DNA from: Nocardioides sp. SR21
Lineage (GTDB): Bacteria > Actinomycetota > Actinomycetes > Propionibacteriales > Nocardioidaceae
Reading direction: 5' to 3'
Assembly: GCF_022761125.1 (NCBI RefSeq)
Contig: NZ_JAKWJR010000001.1
Location: 1 to 64,000, forward strand
DNA: 64,000 bases
The notes under the pieces are model-generated. The model did not search any database and was not told where the DNA came from. It saw only the letters and a program-made list of their open reading frames with translations. The position numbers and the translations under genes are program-made. Shown here one piece after another: positions 43,924 to 51,522 of the stretch. How positions within the stretch are numbered: the first letter of the stretch is position 1; each line of letters starts with the position of its first letter.

Positions 43924-44629
43924 AAACGCAGTCGAGATCCGCGGGCTGCGCGTCGTGCGCGGCGACCGCCCCGTGCTCGACCAGCTGGACGTCACGATCG
44001 GTGGTGGTGTCACCGGCCTGCTCGGCCCGTCCGGCTGCGGCAAGTCGACGCTGATGCGCTGCCTGGTCGGCGTGCAGCGGGTCGCCGGCGGGACCGTCAG
44101 CGTGTTCGGTCGTCCCGCGGGCAGCCGGGGCCTGCGCGACAAGGTCGGCTACGTCACCCAGGCGGCCAGCGTGTACGACGACCTGACCGTCGCCGAGAAC
44201 CTGCACTTCTTCGCCCGCGTCCTCGGTGTCGGCTCGCCGGAGGTCGACCGCGTGATCGAGGAGGTCGACCTGGCAGGCCAGCGCGACCGGGTGGTCGGCC
44301 GGCTCAGCGGCGGCCAGCGCGGCCGCGCCAGCCTGGCGGTCGCGCTGCTCGGGACGCCGGACCTGCTGGTGCTCGACGAGCCCACCGTCGGCCTCGACCC
44401 GGTGCTCCGCGTCGAGCTGTGGGCGCTGTTCCACCGGCTCGCCGACGCGGGTACCGCGGTGCTCGTCAGCAGCCACGTGATGGACGAGGCCGAGCGCTGC
44501 AGCCGGCTGCTGCTGATGCGCGAGGGCCGGATCATCGCCGACGGGACGCCTGCCGAGATCAAGGAGAAGGCGGGCGTCGACGACGTGGAGTCGGCGTTCC
44601 TCGCGATCGTCCGCGAGGACACCGCATGA
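43916..44629 (+). CDS. ABC transporter ATP-binding protein (DrrA-like exporter)
   Basis: A 237-aa ATPase with Walker A LLGPSGCGKSTLMRCLVG near residue 38, signature LSGGQRGRASLAVALLG, Walker B LLVLDEPTVGLDP and the H-loop VLVSSHVMDEAERC. Together with the ABC-2 permease that overlaps its stop, it forms a two-gene exporter resembling daunorubicin-resistance or NodIJ systems. Substrate unknown; a role in efflux of lipids or drugs is typical for the class. Confidence 0.92.
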   Translation: MVKNAVEIRGLRVVRGDRPVLDQLDVTIGGGVTGLLGPSGCGKSTLMRCLVGVQRVAGGTVSVFGRPAGSRGLRDKVGYVTQAASVYDDLTVAENLHFFARVLGVGSPEVDRVIEEVDLAGQRDRVVGRLSGGQRGRASLAVALLGTPDLLVLDEPTVGLDPVLRVELWALFHRLADAGTAVLVSSHVMDEAERCSRLLLMREGRIIADGTPAEIKEKAGVDDVESAFLAIVREDTA

Positions 44630-45357
44630 GTCCCCGGATCCTCGGCGCCGTCGCCGGCCGCGTGCTGGTGCAGCTGCGGCGCGACCACCGCACGCTCGCG
44701 ATGCTCCTCGTGCTGCCGTGCGCGCTGATCACCCTGCTGTGGTGGATGTTCGAGGACACCCCGATCTTCGACGAGGTCGGGCCGGCGCTGCTCGCGCTGT
44801 TCCCGTTCATCGTGATGTTCCTGGTGACCAGCGTGACCACGCTGCGCGAGCGCAGCGGCGGCACGCTCGAGCGACTGCTCGCGATGCCGATGGGCAAGCT
44901 CGACTTCCTGCTCGGGTACGGCGTCGCGTTCGGCGTGGTCGCCGCGGTCCAGTCGGTGCTCGCCGTGGGGCTCAGCGTCACGCTGCTCGACCTCGACGTG
45001 CAGGGCCCGGTCTGGCTGCTCACGGTGGTCGCGGTCGTCGACGCCGTGCTGGGCACCGCGCTCGGCCTGTTCGTCAGTGCCTTCGCGCAGACGGAGTTCC
45101 AGGCGGTGCAGTTCATGCCGCTGATCGTGATCCCGCAGATCCTGCTGTGCGGACTGTTCGTGCCGCGCGACCAGCTCCCCGACGCGCTCAGCGTGATCAG
45201 CGACCTGCTGCCGCTGAGCTACGCCGTCGACGCGATGACGACACTGACCACGACGACCGAGACGGGCGACGTGTGGGTCGACCTCGCGGTGGTCGCCGCG
45301 TTCGCCGTCGGTGCCCTGGCGCTCGGTGCGGCGACCCTGCGGCGGCGTACCCCCTGA
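44626..45357 (+). CDS. ABC-2 type transporter permease
   Basis: A 243-aa membrane protein with about six helices. It has the ABC-2 features LAMLLVLPCALITLLWW, the cytoplasmic TLRERSGGTLERLLAMP motif and PQILLCGLFVPRDQLPDAL before the last helices. ATG 44626 overlaps the ATPase stop by 4 bp. It is the membrane half of the exporter controlled, probably, by the upstream TetR. Confidence 0.9.
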   Translation: MSPRILGAVAGRVLVQLRRDHRTLAMLLVLPCALITLLWWMFEDTPIFDEVGPALLALFPFIVMFLVTSVTTLRERSGGTLERLLAMPMGKLDFLLGYGVAFGVVAAVQSVLAVGLSVTLLDLDVQGPVWLLTVVAVVDAVLGTALGLFVSAFAQTEFQAVQFMPLIVIPQILLCGLFVPRDQLPDALSVISDLLPLSYAVDAMTTLTTTTETGDVWVDLAVVAAFAVGALALGAATLRRRTP

Positions 45358-45394
45358 CGGCGCCGCGAAATCGGGGTTCGGGGCGCCCCGGACG

Positions 45395-45400
45395 TAACCT
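45395..45400 (+). promoter_or_regulatory. Leaderless-type -10 box before the proline dehydrogenase gene
   Basis: TAACCT lies 7 nt before ATG 45408. The intervening GGGAGG ends only 1 nt from the ATG, too close to act as a normal ribosome-binding site. Confidence 0.45.
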
Positions 45401-45407
45401 GGGAGGC

Positions 45408-46343
45408 ATGTCGCTCCTCCGTCAGCCGCTCCTTCTCCTCGCGCGCAGCGCACAGGTGAAGAAGCTCGTCAGCACCATGCCCGTGTCCTCCGGGATCGTC
45501 CACAGCTACGTCCCCGGTGAGACCACCGAGACCGCCGTGGCCGCCACGTCCAGCCTCGAGGCCGACGGCCTGCGGGTGACGTTGGACTTCCTCGGCGAGG
45601 ACACGCTGGACGCGGAGCAGGCCGACGCGACGGTCACGGCGTACCTCGAGCTGCTCGACCAGCTCTCGGCCCAGGGCCTCACCCGCGACGCGGAGGTGTC
45701 GGTCAAGCTCAGCGCGATCGGCCAGTTCCTCCCCGACAACGGCCACAAGATCGCGCTCGAGAACGCCCGCACGATCTGCCGCGCGGCGCGTAACGCCGGC
45801 ACCACGGTGACCCTCGACATGGAGGACGCCACCACCACCGACTCGACGCTGTCGATCCTGCGCGAGCTCCGCAAGGACTTCCCCGAGACCGGCGCCGTGC
45901 TCCAGGCCGCGCTGTTCCGCACGGAGGCGGACTGCAAGGCGCTCGCCCACGAGGGCTCGCGCGTCCGCCTGTGCAAGGGCGCCTACCTCGAGCCCGAGGC
46001 GGTTGCGTTCCAGGACAAGCTCGACATCGACAAGTCCTACGTCCGCTGCGCCAAGGTGCTGCTGGAGGGCGATGGCTACCCGATGTTCGCCACGCACGAC
46101 CCGCGCATCGTCGAGATCGTGTCGTCGCTGGTCAGCCGCTACGGCCGCGACCAGGGCTCGTACGAGTTCCAGATGCTGTACGGCATCCGCCCCGAGGAGC
46201 AGCGCCGGCTGGCCGCGGCCGGCGAGACCGTGCGGGTCTACATCCCCTACGGCCTCGAGTGGTACGGCTACCTGATGAGAAGGCTCGCCGAGCGTCCGCA
46301 GAACCTGACATTCTTCCTGAGGTCCCTGATCTCCAAGAGCTAG
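45408..46343 (+). CDS. Proline dehydrogenase
   Basis: A 311-aa FAD-dependent enzyme oxidising proline to pyrroline-5-carboxylate, membrane-associated and feeding electrons to quinones. Barrel motifs are VSVKLSAIGQ, TVTLDMEDATTTDSTL, VRLCKGAYLEPE, FATHDPRIV, YEFQMLYGIR and VYIPYGLEWYGYLMRRLAERP with the conserved C-terminal Arg pair. It is a stand-alone domain, with no P5C dehydrogenase fused or adjacent. Instead proC, encoding the reverse direction, follows after 8 bp. Confidence 0.93.
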   Translation: MSLLRQPLLLLARSAQVKKLVSTMPVSSGIVHSYVPGETTETAVAATSSLEADGLRVTLDFLGEDTLDAEQADATVTAYLELLDQLSAQGLTRDAEVSVKLSAIGQFLPDNGHKIALENARTICRAARNAGTTVTLDMEDATTTDSTLSILRELRKDFPETGAVLQAALFRTEADCKALAHEGSRVRLCKGAYLEPEAVAFQDKLDIDKSYVRCAKVLLEGDGYPMFATHDPRIVEIVSSLVSRYGRDQGSYEFQMLYGIRPEEQRRLAAAGETVRVYIPYGLEWYGYLMRRLAERPQNLTFFLRSLISKS

Positions 46344-46351
46344 GTAGAGCA

Positions 46352-47155
46352 ATGTCCCAGACCGCCATCCTCGGCGCCGGCGTGATGGGCGAGACCCTGC
46401 TCTCCGGCCTGGTCCGCGCCGGCCGTCGCGTCGACAACCTGCTGGTCGGGGAGAAGCGCGCCGACCGCGCTCGTGAGCTCGAGGAGCGGTACGGCGTCGC
46501 CGTCGTCAGCAACGTCGAGGCGGCCGCGAAGGCCGACACCGTCGCCATCGTCGTGAAGCCGCAGGACATGGGTGACCTGCTCGACGAGATCTCGGGCTCG
46601 CTGCGTCCCGGCCAGCTGGTCGTGTCGCTCGCGGCCGGCATCACCACCGCGTTCATCGAGTCCCGCGTGCCCGAGGGCGTGGCCGTCGTCCGCGTCATGC
46701 CGAACACGCCTGCCCTCGTCGACGAGGGCATGGCCGCGGTCTCGCCGGGCTCGCACTGCTCCGAGGAGCACCTCGCGGAGGCCGAGGCGCTGATGGCGTC
46801 GGTCGGCAAGGTCGTGCGGATCCCCGAGCGCCAGCAGGACGCGGTCACCGCGATCTCCGGCTCGGGCCCGGCGTACATCTTCTACGTCGTCGAGTCGATG
46901 ATCGAGGCCGGCGTCCACCTCGGCCTGCCGCGCAGCACCGCCACCGACCTGGTCATCCAGACCCTCGTCGGCTCCGGGAAGATGCTGCGCGAGACCGGCA
47001 CCCACCCGACCGTGCTGCGCGAGCAGGTCACGTCGCCCGCAGGCACGACCGCCGCCGCGCTTCGCGAGCTCGAGGTGCACAAGGTCAGGGCGGCGTTCCT
47101 GGCCGCGATGGAGGCCGCTCGCGACCGCTCGCGCGCGCTCGCAGAAGGCTCCTGA
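46352..47155 (+). CDS. proC: Pyrroline-5-carboxylate reductase
   Basis: Last step of proline synthesis, reducing P5C with NAD(P)H. The 267-aa protein has the Rossmann motif AILGAGVMGETLLSGL, VVRVMPNTPALVDEGMAA, the ISGSGPAYIFYVVESMIEAG segment and the C-terminal REQVTSPAGTTAAALRELE signature. It is probably co-transcribed with the proline dehydrogenase gene. Its last 71 bp overlap the converging membrane-protein gene. Confidence 0.95.
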   Translation: MSQTAILGAGVMGETLLSGLVRAGRRVDNLLVGEKRADRARELEERYGVAVVSNVEAAAKADTVAIVVKPQDMGDLLDEISGSLRPGQLVVSLAAGITTAFIESRVPEGVAVVRVMPNTPALVDEGMAAVSPGSHCSEEHLAEAEALMASVGKVVRIPERQQDAVTAISGSGPAYIFYVVESMIEAGVHLGLPRSTATDLVIQTLVGSGKMLRETGTHPTVLREQVTSPAGTTAAALRELEVHKVRAAFLAAMEAARDRSRALAEGS

Positions 47156-47492
47156 GCACCAGCACGTTCAGCAGCGCGGCCCCGGCCATCGCGAGGACGC
47201 CGACCACGTCGGTCGTGACCGCGAACCACGGGGCCAGGCCGCCGGTGGTGGAGGACACGCACTCCCCGCTGGGCGAGCAGGACGCCGACCCCGAGCTGCT
47301 CGACGGGTTCGCTCCCGGGACCAGCGCCAGCAGGCCGTAGGCAACGTAGAAGCCGATCATCCCCGGCACGCTCGACGGCAGCGCGAGGGCGGCAGCGAGC
47401 AGGATCGGCGCCGTCGTGTCCGTGGCGAAGCCCCAGCCCGCCACCGCGGCGACCGTGCCGACGTACGACGCCGCCACGGCCCGGCCGGTCAT
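47085..47492 (-). CDS. Membrane protein of unknown function
   Basis: A 135-aa protein with three or four membrane helices (AAVAGWGFATDTTAPILLAA, FYVAYGLLALVPGA, VVGVLAMAGAALLNVLVLRS) and a Ser/Cys-rich outside loop (SSSSGSASCSPSGECVSS). It is the last gene of the TetR operon; its ATG overlaps the TetR stop by 4 bp. The 3' end overlaps proC on the opposite strand by 71 bp, so the C-terminal tail should be taken with caution. Confidence 0.6.
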   Translation of the reverse strand: MTGRAVAASYVGTVAAVAGWGFATDTTAPILLAAALALPSSVPGMIGFYVAYGLLALVPGANPSSSSGSASCSPSGECVSSTTGGLAPWFAVTTDVVGVLAMAGAALLNVLVLRSLLRARASGRERPPSRPGTPP

Positions 47493-48181
47493 GACCGCAG
47501 CGTCCTGAGGAGCCCGACGACGTCGTCGACCAGGCCGCGCACCACGGGCAGGCGGGACAGCTTCACGAGCCGGTCCACGATCGGCACCAGGGCGGCGACG
47601 AGCTGCCGGCTGCGCCGCTGGTGGGGACTCTCGTCGTACACCCAGAACAGCACGAGCCCCATCTGCAGCAGCCACAGGAGCTCTGGCAGGTCGGCGCGCA
47701 GTGCCGCCACGGGCTTCGCGTTGGAGCCCTCGAGCAGCTGCTCGAACAGCGCGATGCTCGCGTCTCGGGCCGGTGCCGACTCGGGGCTGAAGGGCGACAG
47801 CGGGCTGCTCGGATCGGCGGCGTTGCGGAAGAACTGGCCGGCGAACTCGTGATGGGGCTCGGCCACGTCGAGCCACGCGGTCAGCACGCCGCGCAGGCGT
47901 TGGTCGAACGCGGTCTCGCGTTCCAGGACCTGGCCGGCCGCGGTCGCGTGCTCGGCCTGGAGCTGGTCGTAGAACGCCTGGACCAGGTGCTCCTTGGACC
48001 CGAAGTAGTAGTACGCGTTGCCCAGCGACACCCCGGCGTCGGCCGCGATCGACCGCATCGTGGTCTTGTCGTAGCCCTTGCTGCGGAACAGCCGCATCGC
48101 CGCGTCGACGATGTTCTGGCGGGTCTGCTCAGCCTTGGGCGATCGGTTGGCAGGATCCGGCACAGGCGTCAGGGTAGTCAT
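47489..48181 (-). CDS. TetR-family transcriptional regulator
   Basis: A 230-aa regulator with helix-turn-helix TRQNIVDAAMRLFRSKGYDK, TTMRSIAADAGVSLGNAYYY and FGSKEHLVQAFY at about residues 18-65, and a C-terminal ligand domain. The start at 48181 has GGAGGAGG upstream but overlaps the previous gene by 53 bp. It is the third gene of a four-gene operon that begins at 48958. Two matching palindromes flanking that operon's promoter are its likely operators, which would make it autoregulated. Confidence 0.88.
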   Translation of the reverse strand: MTTLTPVPDPANRSPKAEQTRQNIVDAAMRLFRSKGYDKTTMRSIAADAGVSLGNAYYYFGSKEHLVQAFYDQLQAEHATAAGQVLERETAFDQRLRGVLTAWLDVAEPHHEFAGQFFRNAADPSSPLSPFSPESAPARDASIALFEQLLEGSNAKPVAALRADLPELLWLLQMGLVLFWVYDESPHQRRSRQLVAALVPIVDRLVKLSRLPVVRGLVDDVVGLLRTLRS

Positions 48182-48545
48182 CCCGCTGCACCTCCTCCCG
48201 GGTGAGCAGGTGTCGCAGCCCGGCGGCGCCGAGGGCAGCACCGCGGGCCAGCGGCAGCAGCTGCGGGCGGCTGAGCCGCTCCGCGAGTCCGCGGTACGGC
48301 CGGGTCGCCCACAGGCACATCACCCACGCGTGCTCCTTGGTCCACACCGACCCGTCACTGCCCACCACCGTGATGTCCTCGAGCGTGCTCGCATGGTCGA
48401 GGGTCGGCCAGCGGCGGCGGGCCTCGTCGGACCCGGCGGCGAGGAGCTCCAGCGGGACCAGCGTCGGCTGCCCGCCGAGCCAGGCGGCGAACCGCCGGCA
48501 CAGCGGGCAGTGCGGGTCGGTCAGGACGGTGAGGCCGGTGATCAC
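48129..48545 (-). CDS. DCC-like thiol-disulfide oxidoreductase family protein
   Basis: A 138-aa protein with LTVLTDPHCPLCRRFAAWLG near the N-terminus, the DxxCxxC feature of thioredoxin-like DUF393/DCC proteins (here D-P-H-C-P-L-C), and later GSVWTKEHAWVMCLWATRPY. GTG 48545 overlaps the upstream stop by 4 bp. A redox or membrane-linked role is typical but unproven. It lies between the membrane-protein gene and tetR in the same operon. Confidence 0.75.
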   Translation of the reverse strand: MITGLTVLTDPHCPLCRRFAAWLGGQPTLVPLELLAAGSDEARRRWPTLDHASTLEDITVVGSDGSVWTKEHAWVMCLWATRPYRGLAERLSRPQLLPLARGAALGAAGLRHLLTREEVQRDDYPDACAGSCQPIAQG

Positions 48546-48958
48546 TGCGGGTACGCCGGCTGCGCGGGCCCGACGAAGCCCTGCGGCGCGACCGGGGCGA
48601 CCGGGTTCTGCTCGAGCCGGGTACGCCGCCGGATCGCGTTGAAGACGTACACGTTCACGAAGTGCACGACGCCCAGCACCAGCATGACCACGCCGACCTT
48701 GAGGCTCAGCGTCTCGAACAGGCCGCGCAGGTCGTAGACCGGCTCGGAGACCCGCAGGAACAGCATCACGAACCCGACGTTCAGCAGGTAGAAGCCGACG
48801 ACGAGCAGCCGGTTCACGGCGTGCGCGAGCGCGTCGTTGCCGTGGAAGACGTCCTCCAGGAACACCTGGCCGTTGCGCGACAGCGTGCTCGCGACCCAGA
48901 TGGTGAGGGGGAGGGTGATCAGCAGGTAGACGACGTAGGTGCCGACGGTCCAGTCCAT
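48542..48958 (-). CDS. Membrane protein, first gene of the TetR operon
   Basis: A 138-aa protein with three predicted membrane helices (TYVVYLLITLPLTIWVAS, LLVVGFYLLNVGFVMLFL, VGVVMLVLGVVHFVNVYVF). The short cytoplasmic tail is rich in Pro and Gln. MDWTVGTYVVY is preceded by GGAG at 7 nt. Function unknown. Its promoter carries two palindromes resembling TetR operators. Confidence 0.75.
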   Translation of the reverse strand: MDWTVGTYVVYLLITLPLTIWVASTLSRNGQVFLEDVFHGNDALAHAVNRLLVVGFYLLNVGFVMLFLRVSEPVYDLRGLFETLSLKVGVVMLVLGVVHFVNVYVFNAIRRRTRLEQNPVAPVAPQGFVGPAQPAYPQ

Positions 48959-48974
48959 CGCGGGACTCCATTTC

Positions 48975-48986
48975 TGAACGTGTTCA
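48975..48986 (-). promoter_or_regulatory. TetR-type operator 2 (downstream of transcript start)
   Basis: TGAACGTGTTCA is an almost perfect palindrome centred about 15 bp downstream of the predicted transcript start. It differs from operator 1 at one base. Confidence 0.65.
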
Positions 48987-49003
48987 ATTCTGATGATGGA
49001 GCG

Positions 49004-49032
49004 AGCGTAGGACATGTTTTGAACATGTTCAA
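49004..49032 (-). promoter_or_regulatory. Promoter of the TetR operon with operator 1
   Basis: On the minus strand TTGAAC (49032-49027) and TACGCT (49009-49004) are separated by 17 nt, a good -35/-10 pair. The perfect palindrome TTGAACATGTTCAA (49019-49032) covers the -35 box, so a bound repressor would block polymerase. Confidence 0.65.
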
Positions 49033-49035
49033 GAC

Positions 49036-49992
49036 CTAGAGCCCGATGGCCGCCTCGGCCGCCGCGAGGACCGGCGCGGTCACCTCGCGGCAGCGGGCGG
49101 CGCCGGCGTCGAAGACCGACGTCACGTAGGCCGGGTCGTCGGCGAGCTCGGCGTACCGCTTCTGGACCGGCTCGAGCTCGGCGACCACCGCGTCGGTCAC
49201 CGCGCGCTTGAGGGCGCCGTACGTCGTGATGCCCTCGGCCGACCCGCCGCACGCGGCGAGGATGTCGAGCAGGTTCGAGACGCCGGGCTTGTCCGCGCCG
49301 GGCCGCACCGCGTCCGTCCCGGTGTCGGAGTCGGTGACCGCCCGGGCGACCTTGCGGCGTACGACGTCGGGGGAGTCGAGCAGCAGCACCACCCCGGCCG
49401 CGTCGGCGTCGGACTTGCCCATCTTGCGGGTCGGGTCGTCGAGCCGCATCACGCGGGCACCGGCCGGCGGCACCGTGATCTCGGGGATCGTGAACACCGG
49501 GCCGTAGGTGCGGTTGAACCGGATCGCGAGGTCGCGGGTCAGCTCGACGTGCTGGCGCTGGTCGGCGCCGACCGGCACCTGCTCGGCGCGGTAGAGCAGG
49601 ATGTCGGCGGCCATCAGCGCGGGGTACGTGTAGAGCGAGACGCGGGTCGAGTCGACGCCGCGGCCCTTCTCCTTGAACTGGATCATCCGGTTCAGCTCGC
49701 CGGTGTAGGCCGTGCACTCGAGCAGGTACGCGAGCTGGGCGTGCGCCGGCACCCGGCTCTGGAGGAACAGCGTCGACTCGTCGAGGCCGACCGCGAGCAG
49801 CAGGGCGGTGGTCTCGCGGACCAGCGACCGCAGCCGCGCCGGGTCGTGGGCAGTCGTCAGGGCGTGCAGGTCGGCGATGCCGTAGAAGCAGTCGGCGTCA
49901 CCCTGGCCGGCGGCCATCGGGCGCAGCGCGCCGAGCAGGTTGCCGAGGGTGAGGCGGCCGCTCGGGGTGAGCAGCGAGAGGTTGCGGGACAT
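49036..49992 (-). CDS. trpS: Tryptophanyl-tRNA synthetase
   Basis: Charges tRNA-Trp. The 318-aa class Ic synthetase has the TxGN form of the HIGH motif (LTPSGRLTLGNLLGALRPM), DLHALTTAHDP in the Trp pocket region and AYTGELNRMIQFKEKGRG. The ATP loop is TRKMGKSDADAAG, in which KMSKS reads KMGKS. ATG 49992 follows CAGGAG; a longer in-frame start at 50019 is unlikely. The upstream leader has tandem Trp codons and attenuator hairpins, as described for the auxiliary, inducible TrpRS of Streptomyces. Whether this genome has a second, housekeeping trpS cannot be seen here. Confidence 0.95.
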   Translation of the reverse strand: MSRNLSLLTPSGRLTLGNLLGALRPMAAGQGDADCFYGIADLHALTTAHDPARLRSLVRETTALLLAVGLDESTLFLQSRVPAHAQLAYLLECTAYTGELNRMIQFKEKGRGVDSTRVSLYTYPALMAADILLYRAEQVPVGADQRQHVELTRDLAIRFNRTYGPVFTIPEITVPPAGARVMRLDDPTRKMGKSDADAAGVVLLLDSPDVVRRKVARAVTDSDTGTDAVRPGADKPGVSNLLDILAACGGSAEGITTYGALKRAVTDAVVAELEPVQKRYAELADDPAYVTSVFDAGAARCREVTAPVLAAAEAAIGL

Positions 49993-50013
49993 GTGAGCTC
50001 CTGGAGGTGAGGG

Positions 50014-50112
50014 GCCCACGGGTCGGCGGAGATGCAGAACGGCCGCCCGTGGGCGGCCGATAGGTGACGTGGATGCGCGTCGAGAGGTGGTCCGCCCTCA
50101 GGCGGGCCACCA
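50014..50112 (-). promoter_or_regulatory. Ribosome-mediated trpS attenuator (alternative hairpins)
   Basis: Four segments can pair in turn on the minus strand. Segment 1 is GGTGGCCCGCC (50111-50101, overlapping the Trp codons and leader stop) and segment 2 is GGGCGGACCACC (50097-50086). Segment 3 is CGGCCGCCC (50059-50051) and segment 4 is GGGCGGCCG (50048-50040). 1:2 and 3:4 (terminator, then TTCTG) are compatible; 2:3 (GGGCGG with CCGCCC) excludes 3:4. A further CCCGTGGGC (50022-50014) can pair with GCCCACGGG (50054-50046). Confidence 0.8.
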
Positions 50113-50133
50113 GAACAGGGGACGCGTCAGCAC
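50098..50133 (-). CDS. trpS leader peptide (11 aa, tandem Trp codons)
   Basis: GTG at 50133 opens an 11-codon frame encoding MLTRPLFWWPA and ending at TGA 50100-50098. Codons 8 and 9 are both TGG, in a window where Trp is otherwise rare, and they lie in the 5' arm of the first hairpin. TACCCT (50145-50140) is 6 nt before the GTG, so the leader peptide would be translated from a leaderless transcript. Low charged tRNA-Trp would stall the ribosome here and favour the antiterminator. Confidence 0.8.
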   Translation of the reverse strand: MLTRPLFWWPA

Positions 50134-50139
50134 CTGTCC

Positions 50140-50155
50140 AGGGTAGCGGTACCGT
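50140..50155. promoter_or_regulatory. Divergent leaderless promoters for the trpS leader and acuC
   Basis: TACCCT on the minus strand (50145-50140) is 6 nt from the leader GTG, and TACCGT on the plus strand (50150-50155) is 6 nt from the acuC ATG. The two -10 boxes are only 4 bp apart, so the promoters overlap and may interfere with each other. Confidence 0.55.
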
Positions 50156-50161
50156 CCAGCC

Positions 50162-51334
50162 ATGCCCGCGTGTCAGGGACCGGCGACGGTCGTGTTCGAC
50201 CAGAGCCTCACGGAGTACGACTTCGGCCCCGACCATCCGATGGCCCCGATGCGGGTGGACCTGACCATGCGGCTCGCCGCCGACCTCGGGGTCCTGGGCC
50301 GCGGCCTGCGGCAGGTCGCGGCGCCGATGGCGAGCGAGGACCTGCTCGCCACCGTGCACGACCCCGCACTCATCGAGGCCGTGCAGCGAGCGACGTACGA
50401 CGAACGCTTCGGGCTGGGCACCGACGACAACCCGGTCTTCCCGGGGATGCACCACGCCTCGGCCCACATCGTCGGCGCGAGCGCGGAGGCGTTCCGCCAG
50501 GTGTGGTCGGGGGAGTCGCTCCACGCCGCGAACATCACCGGCGGCCTGCACCACGCGATGCCGGGGCGCGCCAGCGGCTTCTGCATCTACAACGACGTCG
50601 CGGTCGGCATCCAGTACCTCCTCGACCAGGGCGCCGAGCGGGTGGCGTACGTCGACGTCGACGTCCACCACGGCGACGGGGTCGAGCGGATCTTCTGGAA
50701 CGACCCGCGGGTGCTCACGATCTCCCTGCACGAGACCGGCCAGATGCTGTTCCCCGGCACCGGGTTCCCGGCCGACCTCGGCGGCCCGGACGCGCTGGGT
50801 ACGGCGGTGAACGTCGCGCTGCCGCCGGGGACCTCGGACGGCGGCTGGCTGCGCGCCTTCCACGCCGTGGTCCCGCCGCTGCTGCGGGAGTTCGGGCCGG
50901 ACGTGCTGGTCACCCAGCACGGCTGCGACTCGCACACCGAGGACCCGCTGGCGCACCTGATGCTCACGGTCGACGGGCAGCGGGCGGCGTACCTCGCGCT
51001 GCACGAGCTGGCGCACGAGGTCGCCGACGGCCGCTGGGTCGCCACCGGTGGCGGCGGGTACGCGGTCGTCGACGTCGTGCCCCGCGCCTGGACCCACCTG
51101 CTCGCGATCGTCGGCGGCCATCCGCTGGACCCCGCGACCGAGACGCCGGACTCGTGGCGCGAGCACGTCCTGCGCCGCCTCGGCCGGACCGCGCCGCACC
51201 GGCTCACCGACGGCCGGGACCCGATCTACCGCGACTGGTCCGAGGGCTACGACCCCGACACGTGGCTCGACCGGGCGATCCACGGCACCCGGATGGAGGC
51301 CTTTCCGCTGCACGGCCTCGACCCGTTGCCCTGA
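50162..51334 (+). CDS. acuC: Acetoin utilisation protein AcuC / class I-type histone deacetylase family
   Basis: A 390-aa zinc deacetylase-fold protein. [19 protein letters not shown] and [17 protein letters not shown] (HHGDG at about 169-173) carry the catalytic His pair and metal Asp; [12 protein letters not shown] and [12 protein letters not shown] complete the site. The family removes acyl groups from lysines (for example of acetyl-CoA synthetase) or from small molecules; the substrate here is unknown. It is divergent from trpS and about 190 bp upstream of the small HTH gene. Confidence 0.92.
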   Translation: MPACQGPATVVFDQSLTEYDFGPDHPMAPMRVDLTMRLAADLGVLGRGLRQVAAPMASEDLLATVHDPALIEAVQRATYDERFGLGTDDNPVFPGMHHASAHIVGASAEAFRQVWSGESLHAANITGGLHHAMPGRASGFCIYNDVAVGIQYLLDQGAERVAYVDVDVHHGDGVERIFWNDPRVLTISLHETGQMLFPGTGFPADLGGPDALGTAVNVALPPGTSDGGWLRAFHAVVPPLLREFGPDVLVTQHGCDSHTEDPLAHLMLTVDGQRAAYLALHELAHEVADGRWVATGGGGYAVVDVVPRAWTHLLAIVGGHPLDPATETPDSWREHVLRRLGRTAPHRLTDGRDPIYRDWSEGYDPDTWLDRAIHGTRMEAFPLHGLDPLP

Positions 51335-51522
51335 CTCCGGGACTCACCCGAAGTGGGGTTCGCTGACTGGACCAGCGCAAGCCGACACGCCGGGTCACCC
51401 GAGCTACTTTGGTGAACCCCTTCCCCACGAGTCACATCAGGCCCTATTCTCACTGAGCGCGACGCGTGCACTCACCGGTGGGGAAGCCGGTGGCGCGTCA
51501 GACAGAAAGTATGTGGTGCACG
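51335..51522 (+). promoter_or_regulatory. Intergenic region upstream of the small HTH gene
   Basis: This 188-bp gap has a candidate -10 box TATTCT (51445-51450) and direct CACCGG/GGGTCACC-type words but no supportable gene. The HTH gene lacks a strong ribosome-binding site near its ATG. Confidence 0.3.
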
